Shown here: piece by piece, positions 21,145-29,279 of the stretch
How the letters are laid out: the number at the start of each line of letters is the position of its first letter
How positions within the stretch are numbered: position 1 is the first letter of the stretch
NCBI RefSeq assembly: GCF_001428335.1
Contig: NZ_LMSG01000017.1
Span: 124,140-188,139, forward strand
From: Arthrobacter sp. Soil762
Lineage (GTDB): Bacteria > Actinomycetota > Actinomycetes > Actinomycetales > Micrococcaceae
Direction: 5' to 3'
DNA length: 64,000 nt
Made by a program: the position numbers and the translations under genes
Notes under the pieces: model-generated
What the model saw: only the letters and a program-made list of their open reading frames with translations
Databases searched by the model: none
Told to the model about the DNA's origin: nothing

Positions 21145-22275
21145 ATGGCCAGCATTTGGGAACGAAAAAAATCGGATGGATCCACGTCCTATACGGTCCG
21201 CTGGCGGAACCCCGAGACGCGTAAGCAAGAGGGGATTACCCTCGCCACGTCGGCTGAAGCGCAGACGTTGAAGCGCCTCCTTGATGCCAACAACCAATCA
21301 TTTGAGATCGCACAGCATGCAATGGTTTCCAACCAGACCAAATCGCCCACCGTAGCGGCAGTGATCCAAGAACACATCGACCTTCTGGTCCGGCCCTCTG
21401 TTGGCACGGTGCACACGTACCAGACCATGCTGAAGCTCCACATCGCCGACGTCATCGGGCACATTCCTGTGGACAAGCTTGACTACCGGCACCTGACGTA
21501 CTGGATCAAGGCGATGCAGAACAAGGGCCGGTCCGCCAAAACCATCAAGAACAACCATGGCCTGATCTTCTCGGCGATGGAGACTGCCGTCCGGCTCGGT
21601 TACCGGAAAGACAATCCTTGCCGCGGAGTGCAGCTTCCGTCCGGCGAAAAAGCGGAGGATGAAGCCAGGTTCCTGACGCACGCCGAGTTCGGACTGATCC
21701 TCGAAGGCATGGGGGAGCGGTATAGGGCCTTCACAGAGTTCCTGGTCATGACGGGAACGCGATTCGGTGAAGCAACCGCTGTGACCGTCGCCGACGTCGA
21801 CCTTATGTCCAAACCGGCCACAATGCGGATCAACAAGGCCTGGAAACGCGGTACTGATTCCGAGTACTACATCGGTGCGACCAAGACCGGCGCCGGAAAA
21901 CGAACGGTGTCGTTGAATCCGCAGCTCGTGGAGGTTCTGATTCCGCTGGTGGCCAGCCGGCCTGGCTCCGATCTCTTGTTCACCACGCCCAAGGGCGAGA
22001 GGATCGTCCACAAGCTGTACTGGCATCACTACTGGGTTCCGGCAGTGGAGGCGGCCCAGGCGCGTGGCCTCAAGAAGTCTCCCCGGATCCACGACCTGCG
22101 TCATACGCATGCCTCCTGGCTGATTCAGGACGGCGTATCGCTGTTCACGGTCTCCCGGCGTTTGGGGCACGCGTCGACTCGGACGACAGAGCAGGTCTAC
22201 GGTCACCTGATGCCGCAGGCCCTCCAGGATGCGGCCGACGCCGTTGAGCGGTCCGCGGTGGTTTGGCGAGGTTAG
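21145..22275 (+). CDS. Tyrosine-type site-specific integrase
   Basis: This 376-residue protein inserts and excises the element at the adjacent tRNA-Leu. It has an N-terminal arm-binding domain (SIWERKKSDGSTSYTVRW), a SAM-like core-binding domain (about 70-155), and the catalytic domain with Arg in MTGTRFGEATA, HxxR in HDLRHTHASWL, LGH in RLGHASTRTT and the Tyr in EQVYGHL. A longer open frame begins at 20914 but would cross the tRNA gene; the ATG at 21145 fits the family. The gene is convergent with the excisionase-like gene. Confidence 0.93.
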   Translation: MASIWERKKSDGSTSYTVRWRNPETRKQEGITLATSAEAQTLKRLLDANNQSFEIAQHAMVSNQTKSPTVAAVIQEHIDLLVRPSVGTVHTYQTMLKLHIADVIGHIPVDKLDYRHLTYWIKAMQNKGRSAKTIKNNHGLIFSAMETAVRLGYRKDNPCRGVQLPSGEKAEDEARFLTHAEFGLILEGMGERYRAFTEFLVMTGTRFGEATAVTVADVDLMSKPATMRINKAWKRGTDSEYYIGATKTGAGKRTVSLNPQLVEVLIPLVASRPGSDLLFTTPKGERIVHKLYWHHYWVPAVEAAQARGLKKSPRIHDLRHTHASWLIQDGVSLFTVSRRLGHASTRTTEQVYGHLMPQALQDAADAVERSAVVWRG

Positions 22276-22294
22276 TGTCCCGCTCGGCGCTTGG

Positions 22295-22540
22295 CTAGGA
22301 GTACTTCTGCCGCGCTTGGGCGCGGGTCCCGATCATGCGGACCGCGGGAACAGAAGGGCCGTGGGATCGAACTTCCCGCAGCTGCGCAATCTCCTTCAAG
22401 TGGCCTGAGGTGAAGATGATCTTCCCCTTGCCCCAGACGGCATGCGGGAACTCGCCCTTGGCGGCGCCTTCGCGGAGCCATGCCTCGGAGCATTTGAGCA
22501 CTGAAGCGGCCTCGGCTGGTTCGAAGAATTCGAGTTTCAT
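22295..22540 (-). CDS. Excisionase-like helix-turn-helix protein
   Basis: The 81-residue protein has an N-terminal MerR/excisionase-type helix-turn-helix (EPAEAASVLKCSEAWLREGA) with the short beta segment GKGKIIFTSGHL that such proteins use as a wing. Size and position next to the integrase suggest Xis, which sets the direction of recombination. It overlaps the upstream winged-helix gene by ATGA at 22537-22540, so the two are co-expressed. A plain DNA-binding regulator is the alternative. Confidence 0.65.
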   Translation of the reverse strand: MKLEFFEPAEAASVLKCSEAWLREGAAKGEFPHAVWGKGKIIFTSGHLKEIAQLREVRSHGPSVPAVRMIGTRAQARQKYS

Positions 22541-22806
22541 GTGTAGGTCATGGACCCGCCGAGATCAGACTGCATGACTGTGCGTCGGAAGCTGGCGGCG
22601 GCGGCTTGCACACGTTCGGGGCTTGCCTGGAAGCGGCCTGCAGAGTGAGTCACGAGCCGAGCATCGCAAAGGAGGTCCAGCTGCCGGCGGATGCCCGAAT
22701 AGGACTGCCCCAGCTCGTCGCCGATTTGGCCGCACGTTGACGGGCCGTTCCTGATCAGGAAACGGAGGATTCGGCTGCGCGTTCGGTTCATCAAGATGTT
22801 CGACAT
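22537..22806 (-). CDS. Small winged-helix (ArsR-like) regulator
   Basis: This 89-residue protein reads RTRSRILRFLIRNGPSTCGQ followed by IGDELGQSYSGIRRQLDLL and ARLVTHSAG, a complete winged helix-turn-helix of the ArsR/MarR type with recognition helix at about residues 33-47. It has no metal-binding Cys pair, so it is not a metal sensor. A 28-base palindrome lies 30 bases upstream of its ATG and is a likely operator for autoregulation. It is translationally coupled to the excisionase-like gene and so probably controls excision. Confidence 0.72.
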   Translation of the reverse strand: MSNILMNRTRSRILRFLIRNGPSTCGQIGDELGQSYSGIRRQLDLLCDARLVTHSAGRFQASPERVQAAAASFRRTVMQSDLGGSMTYT

Positions 22807-22836
22807 GGAGACCGCAATCCGAGGGTTGATGATGAC

Positions 22837-22864
22837 TGCTGCTGTAGACGGGTCTACAGCAGCA
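22837..22864. promoter_or_regulatory. 28-base near-perfect palindrome, putative operator
   Basis: TGCTGCTGTAGAC (22837-22849) and GTCTACAGCAGCA (22852-22864) are perfect 13-base inverted arms around GG. A two-base centre is too tight for an RNA loop, so a dimeric protein site is more likely. It lies between the divergent winged-helix gene (start 22806) and the EspR-like gene (start 23054). Confidence 0.7.
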
Positions 22865-23053
22865 GGATACTCCCGCTGCGGTCATGCCGGAAGAGGTGGG
22901 CCGGGGAAATGAAGACAGTCCAGGTTGCCGTTGGCTGATGTTGACGCGAACTCAGCAATTGATTGCCCAACTGGATGACTCGCGGAATACTGGGGCACAG
23001 GGACGGCGCTCGGCAGTAGGCCGCCCACGTAGAAGCAGGTCGAAAGGTGAGCG

Positions 23054-23557
23054 ATGTCGAGTGAGGAGACAGGCCGTGGCCATGCATTGTCGCCCCAGGC
23101 TCAACTCGCCCGTCGCCTAAACCTGCTGCTCGACGTCGTCGTTGCTGAGCGTGGCAAGCCGGTGACTTTCCGAGAGGTCCAAGCAGACCTTGCGTCCAAG
23201 GGAATCAAGCTCTCGCGCGCTCGGTGGTTTTACATGAAAGAGGGTACAGGCCGGCTGGTCAGCGACCCTGTGTTGCTGTCGGGGTTGTGCAGTATTTTCG
23301 GTGTCGACCCGGAGTACCTCGCCAGCGACGATGCTGCCTTGCCCGAGCGGATTGATTCTCAACTGGAATTCGTAAAGTCGCTCCGTGCGGCGCGGGTGAA
23401 GTCATTCGCGGCCCGGACCCTGGGCGATGTTTCGCCGGAAACGCTGCGGGTCATTTCCGAATTCCTCAACGAGGACATCAGCCGTCACCCCGGAGGGGAG
23501 CGGGCTGCGGCTAATCCTCCAGAAGATACTGAAGGTGAGCAGCCAGCAACTCCTTGA
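23054..23557 (+). CDS. EspR-like helix-turn-helix regulator
   Basis: The 167-residue protein has an N-terminal helix-turn-helix of the EspR/XRE type: RRLNLLLDVVVAERGKPVTF then VQADLASKGIKLSRARWFYM, ending in CSIFGVDPEYL. Mycobacterial EspR has the same order of helices and the same use of a C-terminal helical dimer domain, which here spans about residues 105-145. The last 20 residues are disordered. It is divergent from the winged-helix/xis pair and its 3' end overlaps the opposite regulator gene by 47 bases. A role in controlling transfer is inference. Confidence 0.65.
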   Translation: MSSEETGRGHALSPQAQLARRLNLLLDVVVAERGKPVTFREVQADLASKGIKLSRARWFYMKEGTGRLVSDPVLLSGLCSIFGVDPEYLASDDAALPERIDSQLEFVKSLRAARVKSFAARTLGDVSPETLRVISEFLNEDISRHPGGERAAANPPEDTEGEQPATP

Positions 23558-23834
23558 TCCGTGCGGCGTTGGCTGAATATCGCGGCGATCGGCCGTGGCG
23601 CCTGCCGGGCTCTACGTCGACCACAATGGCGCCGGATTCCTCGAGAGCCAGCAGGTGTTTAGCCACGCTCGGCTCGCCGGCGCTCACCGCTTCCACGATG
23701 TCTCCGCGGGTTGCCGGACCGTGGGCGGAAAGATAACGCAGAATCTCGTTTCGGGACCTGTTGCCGAAGGTCGCGACTGCGGCTTCGACGTCGGCGGACC
23801 AGGCGGCGTCGTGAGGTTGCGTTATGCGTGGCAT
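23511..23834 (-). CDS. Second winged-helix (ArsR-like) regulator
   Basis: This 107-residue protein contains FGNRSRNEILRYLSAHGPAT, then RGDIVEAVSAGEPSVAKHLL and the wing VVDVEPGRRHGRSPRYS, a full winged helix-turn-helix. It is a paralogue-like partner of the regulator at 22537-22806 but has a longer N terminus. Its start is separated by 34 bases from a perfect 15-base palindrome that overlaps a promoter reading toward the sigma-like gene, so it is placed to control both itself and that gene. Its 3' end is antisense to the end of the EspR-like gene. Confidence 0.7.
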   Translation of the reverse strand: MPRITQPHDAAWSADVEAAVATFGNRSRNEILRYLSAHGPATRGDIVEAVSAGEPSVAKHLLALEESGAIVVDVEPGRRHGRSPRYSANAARIKELLAAHLQYLLED

Positions 23835-23867
23835 GGAACCATTCTTGCCGAATGAGCTCCAAAAAGT

Positions 23868-23909
23868 AAGACTGACAGTCTTGACGATACTTTAAATATC
23901 TTCGACAAT
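23868..23909 (+). promoter_or_regulatory. Putative promoter with overlapping operator, upstream of the sigma-like gene
   Basis: TTGACG (23881-23886) and GACAAT (23904-23909) are separated by 17 bases and fit an actinobacterial -35/-10 pair. The perfect palindrome AAGACTG-A-CAGTCTT (23868-23882) overlaps the -35 box, so a bound repressor would block the promoter. It lies between the divergent winged-helix gene (start 23834) and the sigma-like gene (start 24024). Confidence 0.55.
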
Positions 23910-24023
23910 AGTTTGCATAGCTTTGCGCCGTCGTGGTCGGTCAGATTGTGGCCGCCACTCCAGAGGTGCCGGCCGTGCTGGCACCGGAAGTATCGGAATC
24001 TGTCAGTCGAAGCGGTGAAGACC

Positions 24024-24929
24024 ATGCGAGTCGAAGCCAGGGCACAGCAAGCCCCGCAGAATCAGTCAGCCTCAACCACCATAGATATCTCCCTGCAAGG
24101 AGTGGCGCCCCCGGCGGAAATTGCAGTCCCGGTGGACCAAATCATGGTGGCCGTCGACAGCGTGCAGCGCTATGTGGTGTCGCATCTGTCGAGGATAGGT
24201 CGGGCGTGCGATGTGGACGACGTCATGCAGGACATCCGGGTCGCAGTCTGGGATGGTCTTACGCGCGGACACTACCGTCAGCTCCCAGGCGTTGCCTTCG
24301 GTGCCTGGGTTCAGGGGGTTTGTGCCAATGTGTGCGCCGCGCATATCCGACGGGAACTCAACCATCCGACGCTCCCGCTGTTCGGGGATCCAAGTGACGC
24401 TGGCGGCCCGGTGTCGTTTGACGTTCTGGGCACATTGGGGATCGACCGCGCGTGGGATCGGGGCACTGAGACAATCATCGACCAGGACTGGGCGAGAACC
24501 ATCATTGACCTGACCAGGGCCAGCGTCCCAGGGGGAGTCTGGGAACTGGCCGTGGACAGTCTCACTGGGCCGCGCCGATACGGTCCGCCGTCTCCGCAGG
24601 ACCGCCGCCGCTGGCACGCCGTGACCGTTGTGCGCCAAACGGCCCGAACTGTCCAAAGCGCACTGGACGTTGAACGGTCAGCCATCCGGAACATCGGGGA
24701 CGTGTGCCAGCACGCAGCAGCGTGCCTGCCAACGCCCGTGCTCCGCAGAACGGCCGAATCCATCGTTCGTCCAGGATTGCGAGGCCCGGACCGAACGAAA
24801 GCCTTGGCAGCTGTCGCCGCCGAGCTCGGTGTCACCGAACGCTATGTGGCCGTGCAGATCGGTTTCGCACGCCGGCTGTATCAGGCTGCGTGGAGGATTC
24901 TCCAATCGGGGGCGCGTGCAGCCCGCTGA
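24024..24929 (+). CDS. Sigma-70-like protein encoded by the element
   Basis: The 301-residue protein has a sigma region 2-like part (about residues 35-110): YVVSHLSRIGRACDVDDVMQ followed by DIRVAVWDGL and FGAWVQGVCANVCAAHIRRE. A C-terminal region 4-like helix-turn-helix (about 258-300, AVAAELGVTERYVAVQIGFA) is joined by an unusually long linker. ATG 24024 is chosen; the open frame extends upstream to 23913 across the promoter. It could direct RNA polymerase to transfer-gene promoters, but a sigma-like DNA-binding protein without sigma activity is possible. The conjugation genes follow on the same strand. Confidence 0.55.
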   Translation: MRVEARAQQAPQNQSASTTIDISLQGVAPPAEIAVPVDQIMVAVDSVQRYVVSHLSRIGRACDVDDVMQDIRVAVWDGLTRGHYRQLPGVAFGAWVQGVCANVCAAHIRRELNHPTLPLFGDPSDAGGPVSFDVLGTLGIDRAWDRGTETIIDQDWARTIIDLTRASVPGGVWELAVDSLTGPRRYGPPSPQDRRRWHAVTVVRQTARTVQSALDVERSAIRNIGDVCQHAAACLPTPVLRRTAESIVRPGLRGPDRTKALAAVAAELGVTERYVAVQIGFARRLYQAAWRILQSGARAAR

Positions 24930-24979
24930 GTCATGTCTTTGACCCTGGAATCTTGCCATGAGCGGGTGAGGAGGCTGGA

Positions 24980-25693
24980 ATGCTGCCATTGCGGAGAAAT
25001 ACCACTCGACCGAGCAGACTGCGCCGTTGGTGGTTCACGGCGATCACGGTCCTGTGTGTGGCCGGCGGGCTGCTCGTTCTCACGATGCCGCCGCGCGGAC
25101 CCGCAGCAGAGCCGGTTCCTCCGCCGACGGTGACGGCGCCCCAGGAGTCGGAACTTCCTTCGCCCAGCTCGACGGCAGAGACAGCGACGGCGGCTCCCGC
25201 CGTCGGGATGCCCGATGGTGCGCCGTCCACAACGGACTTCCGCAAGCTCGCTGTCGCGGCGGCGACGGCGATCTACACCTGGGACACCCGATCGGCGTCG
25301 TACTCCGACGTCTACTCGAGGCTCCGAGGTTGGTGGCACGTGTTGCCCGACGGGTCCAATCCCCTGTCGGTGCTTGTTCAAGAATTCGAAGCGACCGGCA
25401 TCAACGCCGGAAGCTATGCCACCTTGGCGGGGCAGCAGGCCCAGCGCTCGGCAACGGTCCAGTCCCTGATGTGCGACGACGAACTGGCCGAGGTGCGGGA
25501 GCACCCGGCGCCGTGGTTTGGTCTGCATGTTTGCACGGTCTCGCTTTGGGTTGTGGATGAGTCGACGTCTGGGCGTAACAGGTACGCGGCTACTGCCAGC
25601 GTGATGGTGAACTGTCCGCCCGCTTCGACGGCACCGCCGGATCGATGTGTGATGGTCGGTTTCTACGCTTCGCCCAGCAGGATCGTGTCCTGA
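24980..25693 (+). CDS. Membrane-anchored conjugation protein, VirB8/TcpC-like
   Basis: The 237-residue protein has a basic N terminus (RRNTTRPSRLRRWW), one membrane helix at about residues 19-38 (FTAITVLCVAGGLLVLTM), a Pro/Ser/Thr-rich linker to about residue 85 and a C-terminal extracytoplasmic domain (about 88-235) with four Cys. The topology matches VirB8/TcpC scaffold proteins of Gram-positive conjugation systems. GAGGAGG (24968-24974) precedes the ATG. It overlaps the cell-wall hydrolase gene by one base (TGATG). Family assignment is by architecture only. Confidence 0.5.
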   Translation: MLPLRRNTTRPSRLRRWWFTAITVLCVAGGLLVLTMPPRGPAAEPVPPPTVTAPQESELPSPSSTAETATAAPAVGMPDGAPSTTDFRKLAVAAATAIYTWDTRSASYSDVYSRLRGWWHVLPDGSNPLSVLVQEFEATGINAGSYATLAGQQAQRSATVQSLMCDDELAEVREHPAPWFGLHVCTVSLWVVDESTSGRNRYAATASVMVNCPPASTAPPDRCVMVGFYASPSRIVS

Positions 25694-26805
25694 TGCAGAC
25701 TGCAGTGCTGCTGGTCGGGCTTGCTAAGCGTCATGTCCTGCTACGGGCTGCAGTGGCTGTCGCCACTGTTCTGATACTGGCGGGCGTCTTTGCGTTCTGC
25801 GGTGCCGTCGCAGTACTCGGTGCCAATGGGGGAGCTGCGTCTGCGTGTTCGCCGACGCGTCCGAGCGGTATGTCTGGGGGCAATAGATCCGAAGCTCTGA
25901 GCGTTCGCGCCGGTCGCCAGGCGCCGCTGGATCTGACGGCGCGGCAAATTGCCGTTGCCTCGGATTACATCTCAGTTGGCAAGCAGTTGGGTGTGCCGCG
26001 CGATGGTCAGATCATTGCGATCATGATGTCGCTACAGGAATCCGGTCTTAGAGTCCTGGCCAATGCGAACGTACCCGAATCTCTCAACTATCCGCACGAT
26101 GGCGTCGGCAGCGACCATGATTCGCTGGGCAGTGCCCAGCAGCGTCCGGCCGCAGGTTGGGGGAGCATTGCCCAGCTGATGGATTCCATGTACAACGTCC
26201 AAGCCTTCTACGGTGGCCCGGCTGGTCCTAACCGCGGCAGTCCGCCGGGGCTCTTGGACATTCGAGGCTGGCAATCCATGAGCAAGGGCCAGGCGGCCCA
26301 GGCCGTCCAGGTGTCGGCGTTCCCCGAGCTGTACGCGCACTGGGAACCTCAAGCAACTGCGATCGTCGACACGCTCGACGACGGGACCCCGCCTGCCCTG
26401 TGCGGCGAAACGTCGAGTACCGCGCCGATGATCCAGGAATTGGCCAACCTGAGCCAGATTCGTCAAGACATCCTGCGGTTCACCCAAGAGGGCGTTGGTG
26501 GCGCGTACGTATGGGGTGGTACGGCTTTCAAGGCGTGGGATTGTTCCGGCTATGTCCAGTGGATCTACCGGCAGGCTGGAATCAATCTGCCGCGCGTGGA
26601 GCAGTGGCGTGTAGGCGTGCGAACCGACAATCCGCTGCCCGGAGATCTGGTGGTGCAGAACGCGCAAGGGCCGAACAGCTGGGGCCACGTTGGCATCTAT
26701 GCCGGCGATGGCAAGATGTGGAGCGCCCTCAACCCTTCTGTAGGGACACTACTGCATCCAATAGCCTGGAACTCGGATACAGCGTATTTCGATCTGCTGG
26801 CCTGA
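25693..26805 (+). CDS. NlpC/P60 cell-wall hydrolase of the conjugation module
   Basis: The 370-residue protein has a membrane helix at about 15-40, a middle domain (about 75-230) with QIIAIMMSLQESGLRV resembling a lytic transglycosylase-like fold, and a C-terminal NlpC/P60 domain (about 255-370). Its catalytic Cys lies in AWDCSGYVQWIYRQAG and His in WGHVGIYAGDG. Such two-domain hydrolases open peptidoglycan for the transfer channel (VirB1/TcpG role). The ATG at 25693 shares bases with the upstream stop; the frame could extend to 25645. Confidence 0.85.
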   Translation: MQTAVLLVGLAKRHVLLRAAVAVATVLILAGVFAFCGAVAVLGANGGAASACSPTRPSGMSGGNRSEALSVRAGRQAPLDLTARQIAVASDYISVGKQLGVPRDGQIIAIMMSLQESGLRVLANANVPESLNYPHDGVGSDHDSLGSAQQRPAAGWGSIAQLMDSMYNVQAFYGGPAGPNRGSPPGLLDIRGWQSMSKGQAAQAVQVSAFPELYAHWEPQATAIVDTLDDGTPPALCGETSSTAPMIQELANLSQIRQDILRFTQEGVGGAYVWGGTAFKAWDCSGYVQWIYRQAGINLPRVEQWRVGVRTDNPLPGDLVVQNAQGPNSWGHVGIYAGDGKMWSALNPSVGTLLHPIAWNSDTAYFDLLA

Positions 26806-26883
26806 GATTCACTGCTGACGGTTTCGCAATTGACGCTAGGTAATGGCAGCCTGCCCGGCCAAGTAATCCTGACCACGCTTGGA

Positions 26884-26913
26884 ATGGAGGCGCCGGCTGC
26901 CCAACGCCTCCAT
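26884..26913. terminator. Hairpin between convergent NlpC/P60 and lipoprotein genes
   Basis: ATGGAGGCG (26884-26892) pairs perfectly with CGCCTCCAT (26905-26913) around a 12-base loop. It lies between two genes that end toward each other, but no T run follows on the plus strand, so intrinsic termination is uncertain. Confidence 0.5.
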
Positions 26914-26925
26914 GCTTCGGCGGGC

Positions 26926-27300
26926 TTAGACAGGTCGGCAGATGTGTCGTTTGGCCAGACCCACGATCACCGCTGCCTTGGCATCATTGCGGGCATGATT
27001 GGCCAAAACAAGCGTGCTCTTGTGCAGTTCATCAGCAGTCGCAGCCGTCATGCCGAGCTTCTTAGGATCAACGCAGATATCTTCCCCAATCCTGGCTATC
27101 TCCTGATCCGTGTTGTTGTTGATTGTTGGCACGCGATCCCGGACCGCCTCCACGAAGGCCTTGGTGCCGTCGTCTGCTGCTGACGTGGTCACCTGGCTGC
27201 TGGTCGAGGGGCCGCCGGTATCACTCCCGCCACAGGCAGAGATAGACACGGTGATGGCGATAACGGCTAATAGGCCGCAAAGTGTAGAGCGCTTAAACAT
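26926..27300 (-). CDS. Small lipoprotein, DUF732-like
   Basis: The 124-residue protein has a signal peptide ending in the lipobox ISAC (Cys23), then a Ser/Thr-rich spacer and a domain with FVEAVRDRVPTINNNTDQE, IGEDICVD and a C-terminal ICRPV. The two Cys flanking the domain and the IxxGxxxC pattern are typical of actinobacterial DUF732 exported proteins. It would be modified by Lgt and anchored outside the membrane. It reads against the conjugation genes. Exclusion or adhesion roles are only guesses. Confidence 0.6.
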   Translation of the reverse strand: MFKRSTLCGLLAVIAITVSISACGGSDTGGPSTSSQVTTSAADDGTKAFVEAVRDRVPTINNNTDQEIARIGEDICVDPKKLGMTAATADELHKSTLVLANHARNDAKAAVIVGLAKRHICRPV

Positions 27301-27798
27301 GGGAACCTTTTACTTTGGTCGTGCTTTGACGGCAGCGAGCGTAACACTCATTTATCTGTCGCGACCGGAGTGCGCGCCGATCCATTCCACAAGCTGACCA
27401 ATGGCACTTCGGATTGAAATTGCAGGCTCCATCATGCGGCAGGTGGGCAAAAGTCTCGCCTCAGCCGGGGCAGACGAATTCGTGATACCACCAACCGAAA
27501 ATTGGCCACCATTCACCATAGAAGTACTCAATAGGGATGTTTGGTGGCGATGGCCACTTGGTCGGGCAGGCATCCGAAGCGTGAGATACCGACGATGCCG
27601 ACCCGCCACGCTCGCGAGGCAGCTCGCCGGCTCAAGGGCTCCGGGACGAACATTCCGGCGCCGGTCATGGCAGCAGGCGAGTTGATCGGCCCTTACCGCG
27701 GATAGCCAGCTGGCGGCAGTAGCGTCGCGGATGGCCTTGGGCTCGTTCGGGCGCGCAGCCGATGGTGAAATGCCGCGATGCAGAACGTTCGCGTGGAG
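27301..27798. other. Gap of about 500 bases without a convincing gene
   Basis: The stretch lies between two minus-strand lipoprotein genes. Short open frames on both strands (for example plus 27401-27685, beginning ALRIEIAGSIMRQVG) show no family features and have no good ribosome site. The second half is more GC-rich with frames that look like decayed coding DNA. The first 60 bases presumably hold the promoter of the lipoprotein gene at 26926-27300. Confidence 0.4.
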
Positions 27799-28551
27799 CT
27801 ATTTCACGTATCCGTTCAATCTGAGCTCACGCTCTGCATCGGCCGCACGTGCAGGGCAAAAATAGGCCACGGTCAGGCGGACCACAGCCGGACCACGGCC
27901 ACTGGACTCAGAACCTGGGGATCCGAACTCCTTAACTTCGGTCGAAAAATTTGTGTATCCGCCGCTCAGGGGCTTGTCGCAAAGAAATTCCTTCATGAAC
28001 TGGCCGAAACTGGTCACATTGTCCGGCACGATCCCGGCCGAGGCTAGGTCGGCGCCATAGCTTCCAGTTGTTTGAATGGGGGATGGAAATGGAGTGGAGT
28101 CAGGCCTGTATGGGATTGAGACCCCAAGATCGGCGCATCGGTTGATCAGCTCCGTGCCGGCGGCTTTGAAATCCGCAGCCTTCAGGTCATAGCTGCCTGC
28201 AGCGTTGAGGAGGCCGTCGACCGGTTCCGCGAGCGCATTTACAAGTGTTTTGACGTCGGGCTCGGCGCGCTTGGCGATGTCACTGAGCTCTGCCGAAAGC
28301 TTGCTCGCCGTCGACCTCGCGGTGGAATCCACGTTCGTGACATCCTTGACGAACGCAATGGAGTCAAGGAAGGTGCTATGGCTTTTGCTACCCATGAGTT
28401 GATCACACGTGGTCTTGGCCGACACAGTGAACTCATTGGCGCTCGCTGACGGACTGTTCGTCGAGCCTGCATCTGGCTCGCTGCGAGGCCCACTGCATCC
28501 AGCCACAAGAAGGGCCGACATCGAGATGACAGCCACCAGGATCTTCTTCAA
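27799..28551 (-). CDS. Putative lipoprotein of unknown function
   Basis: From TTG 28551 the 250-residue product starts KKILVAVISMSALLVAGC, a clear signal peptide with lipobox LVAGC. A Ser/Asn spacer is followed by a helical domain (about 50-135) with TTCDQLMG and a C-terminal segment with LCDKPLSG and VAYFCPARAADA. The open frame extends to 28755, but that region lacks signal-peptide character. DUF3558-like exported proteins have a similar layout, but the match is weak. It may be a surface factor of the element. Confidence 0.55.
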   Translation of the reverse strand: MKKILVAVISMSALLVAGCSGPRSEPDAGSTNSPSASANEFTVSAKTTCDQLMGSKSHSTFLDSIAFVKDVTNVDSTARSTASKLSAELSDIAKRAEPDVKTLVNALAEPVDGLLNAAGSYDLKAADFKAAGTELINRCADLGVSIPYRPDSTPFPSPIQTTGSYGADLASAGIVPDNVTSFGQFMKEFLCDKPLSGGYTNFSTEVKEFGSPGSESSGRGPAVVRLTVAYFCPARAADAERELRLNGYVK

Positions 28552-28893
28552 TTGTCCCCATTTCGGATTTATGTTGATCAAACGGAATCGTGTCCCGAGA
28601 TTTGGCGGATACTGCACGAAATCAACAGTCTCATCCCAAGTCACAGCCTCCCGACGAATGCCACACGGAGAGGCAAGAACAAAACCCGTTAGTGAGTGAA
28701 AATCCACGAACCGGCAACATCTCCGCAGCTCAGAGCCCGGCCTTCCCGAAACCACGACCCGCGAACCGAGTCAGGCGGAGTTGGTCGGCTGGTCCGGTTT
28801 GCGCTTAGCACTCCGGATTCGCGATGGACATGGCAGGGTTTGAGCTGCCAAACCCAAGGCGTGCGGACAGGCACTGTTCCAGTCAGATAAGCG

Positions 28894-29265
28894 TCAGCGT
28901 TTGGTCAGCGACTTGTAGAAACGCCAGTCGCCGTTCCCGTTGCTGTCGTACTGAAAGCATCTACGCATGGCGTCGATCGCGTTTAGGACACCAAGCAAGG
29001 CCGCTGGAGAGAAAGACGAAGCTCCTGCGGTGCCGTAGTGGCTCACCCAGTTGGCTACGATCGAGGGAGCATGACGGGTTCGAAGGTCTGCAATCTGCTG
29101 CGTGGTGAGGATGACCTGGCTAGCGGCCTCGTGAATTTTCACCGCGTACACAATGGCGTCAAGACAACTGTGAGTCTTGACAGTGGCTGGTCTGGGACTG
29201 GCTGGCAGGATGGGTGCAGGCCGTTCCGCCCCGTGGATATGACTCACCGCACAACTGACCCGCAC
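28894..29265 (-). CDS. Hypothetical protein, possibly cut by IS110
   Basis: No family is recognised in this 123-residue product (GTG start at 29265). Residues 36-123 look like a folded, mostly helical domain (LDAIVYAVKIHEAASQVIL, then ALLGVLNAIDAMRRCF), while the first 30 residues look random. The start lies within about 20 bases of the presumed left end of the IS110 element, so the true N terminus may have been lost on insertion. It follows the lipoprotein gene on the same strand. Confidence 0.4.
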   Translation of the reverse strand: MRVSCAVSHIHGAERPAPILPASPRPATVKTHSCLDAIVYAVKIHEAASQVILTTQQIADLRTRHAPSIVANWVSHYGTAGASSFSPAALLGVLNAIDAMRRCFQYDSNGNGDWRFYKSLTKR

Positions 29266-29279
29266 GGTGTCTTTAAGTA

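Noticed and set aside
27401-27685. A 94-residue plus-strand frame in the lipoprotein gap
   Set aside because: No ribosome site and no family features, and the second half is Arg-rich random-looking sequence.
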